The notes under the pieces are model-generated. The model was given only the letters and a program-made list of their open reading frames with translations. It had not been told where the DNA came from and made no database searches. From NCBI RefSeq assembly GCF_006715095.1, contig NZ_VFMO01000001.1, forward strand, positions 3,469,117-3,533,116: DNA of 64,000 nucleotides, written 5' to 3'. The translations under genes and the position numbers were made by a program. Positions 33,165-42,319 of this stretch are shown piece by piece (position 1 is the stretch's first letter; every line of letters starts with the position of its first letter). Origin of the DNA: Yimella lutea (lineage in GTDB: Bacteria; Actinomycetota; Actinomycetes; Actinomycetales; Dermatophilaceae).

Positions 33165-33704
33165 GTGAGCGGTGAGCACCTGGTCGTCCTGCGCGGCAAC
33201 TCCGGATCGGGCAAGACAACCATCGCCCGGCGACTACAGCTCGCCATGGGGAGAGGTACGGCGAACATCGGCCAGGATCACTTCCGTCGAACCGTTCTGC
33301 GCGAACATGACGTGGCGGGCGGGGACAACATCGCCTTCATCGCGGAGAGCGCCAGATACTGCGTCAGTATCGGCTACCACGTCATCCTCGAAGGGATCTT
33401 CTGCTCCGAGCACTACGGCGACATGCTGCGCGAGTTGATCGATACTCATCGCGGACCGGCTCATGTGTTCTATCTGGATGTCCCCTTGGAGGAGACGTTG
33501 CGCCGACACGAGGGGCGCCCGATGCGAGCGAAGGTCGAGCCTGACAGGCTTCGGCAGTGGTACGTCGCCAACGACGTTCTGAACGTGCCGGGCGAAGTGA
33601 TCCTTGATGAGACCGGCGACGTCGACTCGACGACCCAGCTGGTCATCGCCCGCATCGGCAAGGTGAGCCCGAAGTCCTCCGTCGAGGGAGCCCGCTTCCT
33701 CTGA
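33165..33704 (+). CDS. P-loop kinase of the AAA_33/zeta-toxin-like type
   Basis: 179 residues from GTG 33165. Walker A GNSGSGKTT at residues 11-19, then IGQDHFRRTVL, a Walker-B-like VILEGIFCSEHYG, FYLDVPLEETLRRHEGRP with a lid-type Arg set, and a C-terminal Asp-Glu-Thr motif (VILDETGDVDSTTQ). This is the small-molecule kinase fold used by many uncharacterised actinobacterial proteins. No antitoxin gene is adjacent, so a toxin role is not supported. Substrate unknown. Confidence 0.75.
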   Translation: MSGEHLVVLRGNSGSGKTTIARRLQLAMGRGTANIGQDHFRRTVLREHDVAGGDNIAFIAESARYCVSIGYHVILEGIFCSEHYGDMLRELIDTHRGPAHVFYLDVPLEETLRRHEGRPMRAKVEPDRLRQWYVANDVLNVPGEVILDETGDVDSTTQLVIARIGKVSPKSSVEGARFL

Positions 33705-33748
33705 GGCTGACGCACCGCCATGCGCGAGCCGTGCGTGGAGGGCCTGAA

Positions 33749-34453
33749 TCAGAGATAGCGCGTGCAGGCATCGGTGATAGTTGCACGCCATAGCTGGCCG
33801 TCTGTATGCCAGAAGTCGTGGACAACGTCGGGCACGAACTCGAACTCGCCGCGGGGCACGAGCGCCGCCAGTTGTCTCAATGGCCAGTTCGGACGGATGT
33901 CGTGGCCGGCTCCGATGAAGCGCATGGGGACGGCCGTGTCAGCCAGGCGTCGCCAGAGGGTGGGCTGGTGAATCCAGTCCGGAAAGGATGTCCACAAGGA
34001 ATCGTGAATCTCCGGCACGAAGTCGATCGCGATTGATGGTTCACCCGACTTACCGGCTTCGTAGGCGTCGGACCATTCCCGGTCACGATGCAGGCCATGA
34101 CCAGCGACACCAATCACCGCCTTGACACGCGCAGGTTGCTCCAGCGCGTAGCGCACTGCGAGGTCCGATCCCCAGGAATGTCCAATAACCATCCAGGCGG
34201 CGATGCCAAGCTCGTGACGAATGGTTTCGAGATCCAGGATCGCTTGCGCCATGTCATGCGGGCCGCCGCCGGAACGGCCCACCCCGCGAGGGTCGGGAAA
34301 CCACGCGCGAAATCCGTGCGGGGCCAATGTCTCATCGGACAGGTAATTCACGCATCCGGGCCCTCCCGACAGGACCAGCACATCAGGGCCCTCGCCGCAC
34401 GTCGCAACGTGGAGCCAGACTTCTTCGCCAGCGGCGACCATCCGAGACTCCAC
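33749..34453 (-). CDS. Alpha/beta fold hydrolase
   Basis: 234 residues from GTG 34453; ATG four codons later is possible. Oxyanion segment LSGGPGCVNYL, PDPRGVGRSGGGP, nucleophile elbow GHSWGSDL with Ser, then a short cap, IGAGHDIRPN with the acid, and VVHDFWHTD with the catalytic His. The GGPG and nucleophile motifs resemble proline iminopeptidase-like members of family S33, but the protein is shorter. Its specificity is unknown. The following 34454-34639 shows no gene. Confidence 0.78.
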   Translation of the reverse strand: MESRMVAAGEEVWLHVATCGEGPDVLVLSGGPGCVNYLSDETLAPHGFRAWFPDPRGVGRSGGGPHDMAQAILDLETIRHELGIAAWMVIGHSWGSDLAVRYALEQPARVKAVIGVAGHGLHRDREWSDAYEAGKSGEPSIAIDFVPEIHDSLWTSFPDWIHQPTLWRRLADTAVPMRFIGAGHDIRPNWPLRQLAALVPRGEFEFVPDVVHDFWHTDGQLWRATITDACTRYL

Positions 34454-34639
34454 GCTCTAATACTGCCAGCCGATGCCCCCAAATCCGTCGTGCCGAGGGT
34501 GCTGAGGCCGGCTGATCCGTTGGGGTGAGGCTGGGTCGGGCAGAATCCAGTCGTGGTGGAGCCGACTGAGGCGGCCAGTATCAACCTCAACCCGCCGGGG
34601 TCTTCAACGACCGGGCTCCTCGGCCGGCGCGGCGTGAGC

Positions 34640-34972
34640 TCAGCGGCGGTCGGAGGCGACGTACGCCGCGCCCGCGGCGAGCGCTGTGACGGCAGCGACC
34701 GAGGGCCACGCGCCGATCTTCTTGGCCAGCGGGTGCGAACCGCCGAAGCCGCCCAGGTACAGAGCGCTCAGCGCGCCGGCGGTGACCGGGCCACCCTTGG
34801 CCAGCCAGGTGCGTCCGGCCAGTGCTCCGCAACCGGCTAACAGCACGCCACCCAGCGGGCGGATGCCGCTCTCGCGGGCGACCAGGAAACCGCCGACCAG
34901 TCCCAGCGCCACGACCGGCGCGGTGTGGACCTCGGTCGCGGGCAGCAGGCTCATTCCGTTTCGTGCGCTCAT
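34640..34972 (-). CDS. Small glycine/alanine-rich membrane protein coupled to TrmH
   Basis: 110 residues from ATG 34972, which overlaps the TrmH stop by 4 nt (ATGA). Three or four short hydrophobic helices (TAPVVALGLVGGFLVA, PLGGVLLAGCGALAG, VTAGALSALYLGGFG, WPSVAAVTALAAGAAYVA) suggest an integral membrane protein. The segment GGSHPLAKKIGAWPS lies between the last two. I do not recognise the family. It is the last gene of the run that starts with the ABC transporter genes. Confidence 0.7.
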   Translation of the reverse strand: MSARNGMSLLPATEVHTAPVVALGLVGGFLVARESGIRPLGGVLLAGCGALAGRTWLAKGGPVTAGALSALYLGGFGGSHPLAKKIGAWPSVAAVTALAAGAAYVASDRR

Positions 34973-35676
34973 GGCTGCACGGTACGACGCGAGTCTGGGC
35001 GGGCGATCGGCAGGCTCGGCCGCTGACCCCAGACATGTCGACGGATCCACGCGTGCATCGCCACCGCCGCGGCCGCGCCGGCGTTGATCGAACGGGTGGA
35101 GCCGTACTGCTCGATGTGCAGGATCACCTCGCACACCTCGCGCATCGGCGCCGACAACCCAGGCCCCTCCTGCCCGAAGACCAGCACGCACCCGCGCGGC
35201 AGGTCGTAGGGCTCGATCGGCACCGAGCCCGGCACGTTGTCGATACCCACCAGCGTCAGACCCTCGGCGGCCGCCCAGTCAGCGAGGTCCTGGGCCGTCG
35301 GGTGGTGGAACTCGTGCTGGTAGCGGTCGGTGACCATCGCGCCGCGCCGATTCCACCGCCGCTTGCCGACGATGTGGAAAGCCTTGGCGTTGAACGCGTT
35401 CGCCGTGCGGATGACCGAGCCGATGTTGAAGTCGTGTTCCCAGTTCTCGACCGCGACATGGAAGTCGTGCCGGGAGGTGTCGAGGTCGGCGACGATCGCT
35501 TCGAGGCTCCAATAGCGGTAGCGGTCCTCGACGTTGCGCCGGTCGCCCTCGCGCAACAACTGCTCGTCGTAGGGCGCCTGCACGGCACCGGAATCGTCGA
35601 CCGGCCAGTCGCCGGGCCAGGGCCCGACACCGATCTCGTCCTCGACCTGGCTGTCGCCCGAGTTCTGCTGAGACAC
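34969..35676 (-). CDS. TrmH-family (SpoU) RNA 2'-O-methyltransferase
   Basis: 235 residues from GTG 35676. The SPOUT knot motifs are clear: FNIGSVIRTANAFNAKAFHIVG (motif 1, shown here in 22 positions broken as FNIGSVIRTA and NAFNAKAFHIVG), VLVFGQEGPGLS (motif 2) and QYGSTRSINAGAAAAVAMHAW (motif 3, read as QYGSTRSINAG plus helix). It would methylate a ribose in tRNA or rRNA using SAM bound in the knot. The acidic N-terminal 50 residues are not part of the catalytic domain. It starts 5 nt after the ABC ATPase stop, so it is cotranscribed with the transporter. Confidence 0.88.
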   Translation of the reverse strand: MSQQNSGDSQVEDEIGVGPWPGDWPVDDSGAVQAPYDEQLLREGDRRNVEDRYRYWSLEAIVADLDTSRHDFHVAVENWEHDFNIGSVIRTANAFNAKAFHIVGKRRWNRRGAMVTDRYQHEFHHPTAQDLADWAAAEGLTLVGIDNVPGSVPIEPYDLPRGCVLVFGQEGPGLSAPMREVCEVILHIEQYGSTRSINAGAAAAVAMHAWIRRHVWGQRPSLPIARPDSRRTVQP

Positions 35677-35681
35677 GCGGC

Positions 35682-36413
35682 TCAGTGCAGCAGACGCGAC
35701 AGGAACTGCTGCAGACGGGGGTTCTCCGAATGGTCCAGCACCTGCTCGGGGGCGCCGCGTTCGACGATCTGTCCGCCGTCGAGGAAGCACACCTGGTCGG
35801 CCACCGAGCGGGCGAACCCCATCTCGTGGGTGTTGAGGATCATCGTGACGCCCTCCTGCTTGAGTTCGCCAAGCAGATCGAGCACCTCCCCGACGAGTTC
35901 GGGGTCGAGCGCGGAGGTGACCTCGTCGAGCAGCATCAGCCGCGGGGAGTTCACCAGCGCGCGAGCGATCGCGACGCGCTGCTGCTGACCACCTGAGAGG
36001 TCGTCGGGGCGGGCTTTCGCCTTGTGCGCCAGGCCGACCCGCTCGAGCATGCCCATCGCCGCATCGCGGGCCTCGGCTCGGTCGTGCTTGTGCACACGCA
36101 CCGGCGCGAGCGTGACGTTGTCGAGCACACTCATGTGCGGGAACAGGTTGTACGCCTGGAAGACGACACCCATCTGGGCACGCACCTTGTCGACATCGAC
36201 CCGCGGGTCGGTGATGTCGCGTCCGGCGAAGGTGACGACACCGTCGTCGACCTCCTCCAGCAGGTTGATGCAGCGCAGGATCGTCGACTTGCCCGAGCCG
36301 GAGGCCCCGATGAGCACGACGCACTCGCCTTCGTCGACGGCGAGGTCGACGTGCCGCAGCACGGTGTGCGCGCCGAAGGTCTTCCGCACACCGTCGAGTT
36401 CGAGCAGGCTCAC
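35682..36413 (-). CDS. Polar amino-acid ABC transporter ATP-binding protein
   Basis: 243 residues from GTG 36413, which overlaps the permease stop by 4 nt (GTGA). All ATPase motifs are present: Walker A GASGSGKST, Q-loop VFQAYNLFPHMSVLDNV, signature LSGGQQQRVAIARAL, Walker B LMLLDEVTSALDPE, and the switch His in ILNTHEMGFAR. It is of the GlnQ/HisP type. The partner permease is intact, while the adjacent binding-protein gene is broken, so uptake through this system is in doubt. Confidence 0.93.
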   Translation of the reverse strand: MSLLELDGVRKTFGAHTVLRHVDLAVDEGECVVLIGASGSGKSTILRCINLLEEVDDGVVTFAGRDITDPRVDVDKVRAQMGVVFQAYNLFPHMSVLDNVTLAPVRVHKHDRAEARDAAMGMLERVGLAHKAKARPDDLSGGQQQRVAIARALVNSPRLMLLDEVTSALDPELVGEVLDLLGELKQEGVTMILNTHEMGFARSVADQVCFLDGGQIVERGAPEQVLDHSENPRLQQFLSRLLH

Positions 36414-37288
36414 AGCATCCCTCCCGCACCCTGGAAGCCCTGCTTGCGCGCGTACCAGTCGGTGAACCGTGCCATCGGCACCGTGAGGCAGACGAACAGG
36501 AAGCCGGCGACGACGTACGGCGTGAAGTTGAAGTCGACGGCGGTGGAGATCTGGGCCGCTTTGATCGCGTCGACCACACCGAGCACCGCGATGAGACCGG
36601 AGTCCTTCTGCAGCGACACGAGGTCGTTCATCAGGGCCGGGATGACCCGACGCACCGCCTGCGGCATCACCACGAACCGCAACGTCTGGCCGTAGCCGAG
36701 CCCGAGCGACCGGGCAGCAGCACGCTGCGACGGGTGCACCGATTCGATGCCGGCGCGCAGCACCTCCGCGACGTACGCCGAATAGGACAGCACCAGCGCG
36801 ACGCCACCCCAGAAGATGCTGGTGTCGGGCAGCCCCTGCAGACCCAGCGCCGGCATGCCGAACCCCAGCAGCAGCAGCAACAGCAGCAACGGCAGACCGC
36901 GGGGCAGGTCGGTGTAGACCACCGCGAACATCCGTAACGGGAAGAACACCGGGCCGCGCAGCGTGCGCATCACCGCAAGCAGCATCGAGCACGCGAGGAT
37001 GACGACGCCGCAGATGAGCATCACCCTGATGTTCAGCCAGAGCCCGCGCAGCACATCGGGGAACGACTCCTTCGCCTTCTCCCAGTTGAAGAAGGTTTCG
37101 TGCACGGCGGCCCAGCCCGGGCTGGTGACCAGCAACGTGCCGGCGACACCGAGCACCACGATCGTGCTCAATGTCGCGATGAGCGCGGATCTCCGTTGCC
37201 GGCTCGCCCGGTAGGCGGCCCGTTCCCGCTCGACGGCCGACGGGGTCCAGTCGTCCTTGGTCGTTGCTTCGTTCGGGGCAGCGGTCAT
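36410..37288 (-). CDS. Polar amino-acid ABC transporter permease
   Basis: 292 residues. A long charged N-terminus leads to a first helix (LIATLSTIVVLGVAGTLLV), then the HisM/GlnP-type permease core of about five helices. The run LLLLLLLLGFG lies in one of them. The EAA loop reads EVLRAGIESVHPSQRAAARSLGLG, here split as EVLRAGIESVHPSQ and RAAARSLGLG. The product would be a homodimeric pore, or pair with another permease not in this locus. ATG 37288 overlaps the end of the frame left open in the broken binding-protein gene. Confidence 0.92.
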   Translation of the reverse strand: MTAAPNEATTKDDWTPSAVERERAAYRASRQRRSALIATLSTIVVLGVAGTLLVTSPGWAAVHETFFNWEKAKESFPDVLRGLWLNIRVMLICGVVILACSMLLAVMRTLRGPVFFPLRMFAVVYTDLPRGLPLLLLLLLLGFGMPALGLQGLPDTSIFWGGVALVLSYSAYVAEVLRAGIESVHPSQRAAARSLGLGYGQTLRFVVMPQAVRRVIPALMNDLVSLQKDSGLIAVLGVVDAIKAAQISTAVDFNFTPYVVAGFLFVCLTVPMARFTDWYARKQGFQGAGGML

Positions 37289-37328
37289 CGCCGGCTCCCG
37301 ACGACGACTGCTGGGCGGACGCGGCGGG

Positions 37329-37857
37329 TCACGACAGCTTCGGCGCGCCCTGCTTGGACAGCCACTCGTCGGCGAGCTGGGTCAGGGTCCTCGCTGATCG
37401 AGACCTGGTTGAGGTCGAGGTCGAACGCCTTCGGGCCGGGGGTGATCACGTTGTTGAACGGCACCTTCGCCCAGACCACCTCGGCCTTGGTGTAGCCGAG
37501 TTCCTGCGCGATCGCGTAGGCGACGGCCGACTCGTACCCCTTGCCGTTGCTCGGGGTGTTGTCGGAGAACCACGGCTCGTAGGCCGGGTTGTCGGTGCCG
37601 ATCGTCAGCTTGCCCGCGGTCTTCGTCTTCAGCGACGCCTTGTCGCAGGACGCCGCAGCCGACGTACCCGAACCGGCCGCAGACGAACTGGTCGAGCTCG
37701 ACGAATCCGACTTCGGCGCACCGCACGCAGCGAGCAGGACGACCGTGGACACCACACCGATGCGCCGGGCGAACAGGCCGGCGGAGAAGAACGCAGCATG
37801 GCCGAAGCGTCCGCGGGCGGCGCCGCCCGAATTCGGGCGATTCCGCAGATTGGTCAC
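37329..37857 (-). pseudogene. Amino-acid ABC transporter binding protein, broken by internal deletion and frameshift
   Basis: The 5' part encodes a lipoprotein signal (VVSTVVLLAACGAPKS, lipobox LAAC), a Ser/Thr linker and the first lobe of a periplasmic solute-binding protein 3 fold (TKTAGKLTIGTDNPAYEPWF, GKGYESAVAYAIAQELGY, FDLDLNQVSISE). After SISE (about 37394) the frame changes. In another frame the DNA directly reads LTQLADEWLSKQGAPKLS and stop at 37329, the usual C-terminal end of this family. About 100 residues of the second lobe are therefore missing and the join is out of frame. The open frame runs on to a stop at 37285, giving a 190-residue hybrid. Confidence 0.8.
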
Positions 37858-37947
37858 CCGTTCAGTGGCGGCGACACTGCCTATTACGGCGGCTCGCGGG
37901 CGACATTCAGGGAACGATCATCCGTCCCCGTACGCTGGTGTCCCGTG

Positions 37948-38646
37948 ATGCATACTTTCGCTCCTGTCGCTCTCGGCCCGAGCTGGATGGACCCTGCGTG
38001 GCTCCTCGAGCAGTACGGCGGGGCGTTCTTCTGGATCTCGCTCGCGATCGTCTTCATCGAGTGCGGCCTGTTCTTCCCGATCCTGCCCGGCGACTCGCTG
38101 CTGTTCGCGGTCGGCATGTTCTCGGTCAGCTCCCAGGGCATCGGCATCCCGCTGTACCTGTCGATCCCAGCGCTGATGATCGCCGCGTTCGCCGGCAACG
38201 TCGTCGGCTACGAGATCGGACGCAAACTAGGTGAACCGCTGTACGAGCGGGACGGGCGCATCATCAAACGCAAGTACTTCGACCAGACCAACGCGTTCTT
38301 CGACAAGCACGGCAACAAGGCCCTGGTCATCGGACGCTTCGTGCCGATCGTGCGCACGTTCATCACCGTCGTTGCCGGCGTCTCCAAGATGGACCGCCGT
38401 CGGTTCTTCACCTGGTCGGGTGTCGGCGCCGTCCTGTGGGTCGGGCTGATCGTCGGAGCCGGCGCGCTGCTGGGCAACGTGGCGTTCGTGCGCGACAACC
38501 TGGAGACCGCCATCCTGATCATCGTGGCGTTCTCGGTGCTGCCGATGATCGTCGAGTACGTCCGCCACCGCCGCCAGGCCGAGGTGATCATCGACGAGAC
38601 CACGGACGCGGCCCGCGACATCGTCACCGGCGATCACAAGAACTGA
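37948..38646 (+). CDS. DedA-family membrane protein
   Basis: 232 residues from ATG 37948; GTG at 37945 is possible. DedA proteins are lipid-scramblase-like (undecaprenyl- or phospholipid-handling) membrane proteins. Visible features are FFWISLAIVFIECGLFFPILPGDS (re-entrant loop with the conserved Glu and GDS, read as FIECGLFFPILPGDS), GYEIGRKLGEPLY, and the second signature FVPIVRTFITVVAGVSKMDRR with the essential Arg, read here as VPIVRTFITVVAGVSKM. The C-terminal 30 residues are acidic. Confidence 0.9.
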   Translation: MHTFAPVALGPSWMDPAWLLEQYGGAFFWISLAIVFIECGLFFPILPGDSLLFAVGMFSVSSQGIGIPLYLSIPALMIAAFAGNVVGYEIGRKLGEPLYERDGRIIKRKYFDQTNAFFDKHGNKALVIGRFVPIVRTFITVVAGVSKMDRRRFFTWSGVGAVLWVGLIVGAGALLGNVAFVRDNLETAILIIVAFSVLPMIVEYVRHRRQAEVIIDETTDAARDIVTGDHKN

Positions 38647-38659
38647 TCGGCGAACGCGC

Positions 38660-38694
38660 CGAGGCGCCCGGACCGCTTCGGTCCGGGCGCCTCG
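38660..38694. terminator. Bidirectional terminator between dedA and DUF2339 genes
   Basis: Perfect 15-bp stem CGAGGCGCCCGGACC / GGTCCGGGCGCCTCG with loop GCTTC between convergent genes. Confidence 0.75.
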
Positions 38695-38710
38695 CTGTCT
38701 GCGATGCCGC

Positions 38711-40387
38711 TCACCAGGTCACCATCGGGCGCGGCTGTTGAGGGGCGCTCTGCTCCTCCTCCACCCCACGTGCGGCGGCCCGCTTGGCGAACGCCTGAGC
38801 GTACCCGGCGCCTGCCGCCAGGAGCGTGAGACCGACGACGATGAAGGCACCGGCGCGGACGATGCCGTCCAGACTGGACAAGTCGTGCAGGAACAGCTTG
38901 CCCAGCGCCAGGACACTGACGCTCAGCCCCATCGAAACGGTCGCGGTCGCGCTGCCCTCCACGCGTAGGCTCAGCCACAGCAGCGCCGAAGCGATCAGCA
39001 TCCAGGTCACCGTGATCGCGAACTGCGCAACCGGGCGGCCGCCGTCGCCGAGCACGAGGGCGAACAGTCCGCGGTGCACCAGACCGGTGCTCGCCAGCAG
39101 AGCGATCGTGCCGAGCGCGGTGGCACCTTCCTTGTCCGCACCGTAGCGGCGCACACCGACCAGCGCGATCAGCAGAGCGGAGATCGTCATCAACAGACCC
39201 GCGGTGAACGCGACGCCGGGTTCGTCCTCGACCGAGGTCCCGACTCCCGTGACAGCGACGGCGAGGTACCCGGCCGCGGTGAAGACGATCGACAACGCCG
39301 CGGCGTAGTGGTTCTTCACCTGGTAGGTGGACGCTGCCAGGACTACACCGATACCGAGCAGGATCACCGACAACCACGGACCGCGGGTGACGGTCACTGC
39401 GGACGCCATCAGTGCAGCACCGACCACGAGAGCCGCGGCTGCAGAGGTACCGGTACCCACCGGTCGGGCGGCGACCACCGCGCCGAGGGTCATCACGGCG
39501 ATCGCCGCGCCGGCGATCGCGGCGACCGGACCGGTCAGCGAAGTGACGGCGACGATCATCGGCACACTCGCGACGGCGTACACGCAGGCAGTGATCCATT
39601 CGTTCGTGCGACGGCTCGCCATCAGTGCCGAGGCGAGAGCGATCGTGGCCACGAGGTAGGCCGCGACGTGCGTGCTGGCCCGGTACGACTCCAGTTCTGC
39701 GGCGACCGTCGCCGCGAGCGCCACCGGCAGGGTGCGGGCGGCTGCGATGGCCGGCCAGTCCTTGGAGAACTCGGGGACGCAGCCGGCCGCCTGCAACAGC
39801 ACGAGGAAGGCGATCAGCGGGACGGTGAGACCTTCGGTCAGCACCGGGGCGAGCACGCCGACTCCGGCGGTCATCATCACCGCAAGAGCCTGAGAGTTCC
39901 AGCGCATCGCGATCGCCACCGTGCCGGCCGCGATCGCCGCGGCGATCACGAGTCCGGCGGCTCCGGGGATCCATTCGTAGAAGTTGGTCGCCGCGACCAC
40001 GCACAGGAAGAGGCCGGCGGTACCGGTCGCGGCCAGTGCGATGGCACCGATGCGTCCACCGAGGCTCGACTCCAGGCGAATCGATCCTGCGAGCAGCAGA
40101 CCGGACAGCAGTGCGCCGCCGGCCACGCGAATCTCGGGGCGCAGCAGTCCTGCTCGGGCAGCGATGACCAGCAGCATGACGACGCCGATGAGGGTCACGA
40201 AGACCCCTGCGCCGGCGAAGATCTTGCCGATGACCCCGTCGCGCTCCCACCACGGTCGGCGGACCTGTGGTCGGAGCGGAGGGTATTGATAGGCCGGCTG
40301 CGGACCGGATCCGGTGTTGTAGTGAGCGCCGTTCGGGTACTGGTGCTGACCCTGCGGGCCGGGCTGAGTGTTCGGTGTCGTGTTCAT
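38711..40387 (-). CDS. DUF2339 polytopic membrane protein
   Basis: 558 residues from ATG 40387; an upstream in-frame ATG would add 15 unrelated residues. A cytoplasmic Pro/Gln/Gly-rich N-terminus leads to WWERDGVIGKIFAGAGVFVT, and more than a dozen hydrophobic helices fill the rest. The motif LRPEIRVAGGALLSG after the second helix is typical of DUF2339. Function is unknown; family members are sometimes linked to cell-envelope processes. No partner gene is coupled. Confidence 0.8.
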   Translation of the reverse strand: MNTTPNTQPGPQGQHQYPNGAHYNTGSGPQPAYQYPPLRPQVRRPWWERDGVIGKIFAGAGVFVTLIGVVMLLVIAARAGLLRPEIRVAGGALLSGLLLAGSIRLESSLGGRIGAIALAATGTAGLFLCVVAATNFYEWIPGAAGLVIAAAIAAGTVAIAMRWNSQALAVMMTAGVGVLAPVLTEGLTVPLIAFLVLLQAAGCVPEFSKDWPAIAAARTLPVALAATVAAELESYRASTHVAAYLVATIALASALMASRRTNEWITACVYAVASVPMIVAVTSLTGPVAAIAGAAIAVMTLGAVVAARPVGTGTSAAAALVVGAALMASAVTVTRGPWLSVILLGIGVVLAASTYQVKNHYAAALSIVFTAAGYLAVAVTGVGTSVEDEPGVAFTAGLLMTISALLIALVGVRRYGADKEGATALGTIALLASTGLVHRGLFALVLGDGGRPVAQFAITVTWMLIASALLWLSLRVEGSATATVSMGLSVSVLALGKLFLHDLSSLDGIVRAGAFIVVGLTLLAAGAGYAQAFAKRAAARGVEEEQSAPQQPRPMVTW

Positions 40388-40511
40388 GCCTTCAACCCTG
40401 GTTCGGCGCGGCCGAACGGACATGAGTAGCACTACTCAACCGACATAGGTACTTCCTGAACGTTCCCCTACCTACGCGTACAGACGACGGCGTTCACACC
40501 GGAGCCGGGTC

Positions 40512-41153
40512 TCAGTCGAGGCCGTGCTCCATGGCGTACCTCGCCAACTCGACGCGGTTGCTCAGCTGGAGTTTGCGCAAGGACGACTGGACGTGGTTCT
40601 CGACGGTGCGGTGCGAGACACCGAGGCGGGTGCCGACCTGCTTGGCGCTCAAGCCTTTTGCGACAAACCGGAGCACCTCGGTCTCGCGGTCGGTGAGCTT
40701 GGGCAGGTCCGGTCCGTCGCCCGTCGGGACGGTCGCCATCCGGCGGTACTCCCCCAGCACCAGACCGGCCAGGCCGGGCGTGAAGATCGCTTGTCCCTCG
40801 GCAGTGGCGGTGACGGCCTCCACGAGTTCGGCTTGGCTCGCCGACTTCACCAGGTATCCGCTGGCACCGGCCTTTACCGCTTCCAGCACGTCCTCGCGCT
40901 CGGAGGACGCGGACAGCACGAGAATCCGGGTCGCCGGTGAGTGTTCCAGCACGGCGACCGTCGCCTGTGCGCCGTTTCCGTCCGGAAGGTGCATATCCAT
41001 CAGGACGACGTCAGGCTTGGTCGCAGCTGCTCGATTCGCCGCTGCCGCAACAGAATCCGCGGTTGCGACCACCTCGAATCCGTGCTCGGTGAGGTCACGA
41101 CCGACACCGTCGCGCCACATCGGGTGGTCGTCGACCACCATGATCGTCGTCAT
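40512..41153 (-). CDS. NarL/FixJ-type response regulator
   Basis: 213 residues from ATG 41153, overlapping the kinase stop by 4 nt (ATGA). The receiver domain has TIMVVDDHPMWRDGV with the acidic pair, VLMDMHLPDG with the phospho-acceptor Asp, and KSASQAE with the conserved Lys. The C-terminal HTH reads LTDRETEVLRFVAKGLSAKQ then VSHRTVENHVQSSLRKL. It is the output partner of the kinase at 41150-42319. Confidence 0.94.
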   Translation of the reverse strand: MTTIMVVDDHPMWRDGVGRDLTEHGFEVVATADSVAAAANRAAATKPDVVLMDMHLPDGNGAQATVAVLEHSPATRILVLSASSEREDVLEAVKAGASGYLVKSASQAELVEAVTATAEGQAIFTPGLAGLVLGEYRRMATVPTGDGPDLPKLTDRETEVLRFVAKGLSAKQVGTRLGVSHRTVENHVQSSLRKLQLSNRVELARYAMEHGLD

Positions 41154-42319
41154 CGCTGCTCGGCTCCCGTCGACGGAATGTGCACTTCCCACTCGGTGCC
41201 CTCACCGGGCGCGGTGAACAGGTCGACCGTGCCGCCGAGGTCGGTGACGCGACCCCTGATCGACTTGCTCACACCCATCCTGCCCTCGGCCGCTGCCTCG
41301 GCGAGCCGGGACGGGTCGAAACCCGCCCCGTCGTCCCGCACCGCCACCACGATCTCCTCGCCATCGTCCTCGAGCAGGACGTACGACCTCGCGTCGGCGC
41401 CGGCATGCTTGGCGGTGTTGTCGATCGCGGCACACACGACGGCCACGATCTCGTCGGTCATCTGCTCGGGCAGCACGATCGGTTGCCCGGGCGCGGCGAG
41501 GGAAACCTGCGTCGGCAGTACTTCCTCAAGGCGTGATCGCAGGTCACGCTGCACCGGCACCGGCACCGGCACCGGCGCCTCGACGCCGGCCTGACGAGAC
41601 AGCAGTTTGCGTAACGCGTCCTCCTGCTCCGCGGCCAGTCGGGCGAGTTCGGCTGTCGGACCACCGATTTCCGCGCCCCTGCGACGCACGAGCGCGAGCA
41701 CCTGGAGGGTCGAGTCGTGCACCTCCCGGGCCAGTCGTTCGCGCTCCGATGCGGCCGCCTCGAGCCGGATCGCCCGGTCTATCTGCTCGCGGGCACGCCG
41801 GACGATCTGGGCTCCCATCCCGACCGCAAGGCCGACGGTCAGCAGAATCGGCAGCGTCGCGTCGAAACCGATGTTGTCGAGTTGGTTGCAGATCGCGAGC
41901 GCCGACAGCCCGACGAGACCGGCGCACGCCAGTCCCCACCACGGACCGAGCAGGATCGCGACGGAGACAACCGCATTCGCGGCCCAAAAGGTCGTAGGCA
42001 CCGTCTGGTGGCGATCGAAATAGTTGTTCTTACCGCCCACCATCAAGGTGCTAGCCATGAGCAACAGCGTCACCACGACCTCGGCTGCGACGACCTGCCG
42101 GCGGCGGCGGTACCCGAACGCGAGCAGCATCGCCGCGATGCCCGACCAGATCAACATCAGGGCGAAGACGGCCCAACTCAGCAAGGGTCGGACGTAATGC
42201 TCGACCACGGTCCACTGCACCGCACCGGCATAGATCAGCGAGGCGAGACGGAACACCTGGGCGGCGCGCCACAACGGCAGCAGACCCGATGAATCGCGTT
42301 GCAGCGTCGCCGTACTCAC
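41150..42319 (-). CDS. Membrane sensor histidine kinase (NarX/MacS-like)
   Basis: 389 residues from GTG 42319. Five or six N-terminal helices without a large outer loop (ASLIYAGAVQWTVV, WAVFALMLIWSGIAAMLLAF, VVVTLLLMASTLMV, AVVSVAILLGPWWGLACAG, ILLTVGLAVGMGAQIV) suggest sensing in the membrane. The dimerisation helix carries the phospho-acceptor His in LAREVHDSTLQVLALV. The ATPase domain shows CAAIDNTAKHAGA (N box) and VRDDGAGFDPSRL (G1). The short VPVPVPV insert links the two. The signal is unknown; this helical layout is that of the PspC/MacS-type kinases. Confidence 0.9.
   Translation of the reverse strand: MSTATLQRDSSGLLPLWRAAQVFRLASLIYAGAVQWTVVEHYVRPLLSWAVFALMLIWSGIAAMLLAFGYRRRRQVVAAEVVVTLLLMASTLMVGGKNNYFDRHQTVPTTFWAANAVVSVAILLGPWWGLACAGLVGLSALAICNQLDNIGFDATLPILLTVGLAVGMGAQIVRRAREQIDRAIRLEAAASERERLAREVHDSTLQVLALVRRRGAEIGGPTAELARLAAEQEDALRKLLSRQAGVEAPVPVPVPVQRDLRSRLEEVLPTQVSLAAPGQPIVLPEQMTDEIVAVVCAAIDNTAKHAGADARSYVLLEDDGEEIVVAVRDDGAGFDPSRLAEAAAEGRMGVSKSIRGRVTDLGGTVDLFTAPGEGTEWEVHIPSTGAEQR

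Noticed and set aside
33165..33704. Zeta-type toxin of a toxin-antitoxin pair
   Set aside because: No small antitoxin gene is adjacent; the neighbours are unrelated, so only a generic kinase call is supported.
39074..40429. 451-codon plus-strand frame opposite the DUF2339 gene
   Set aside because: His/Arg/Gly-rich antisense shadow without motifs.
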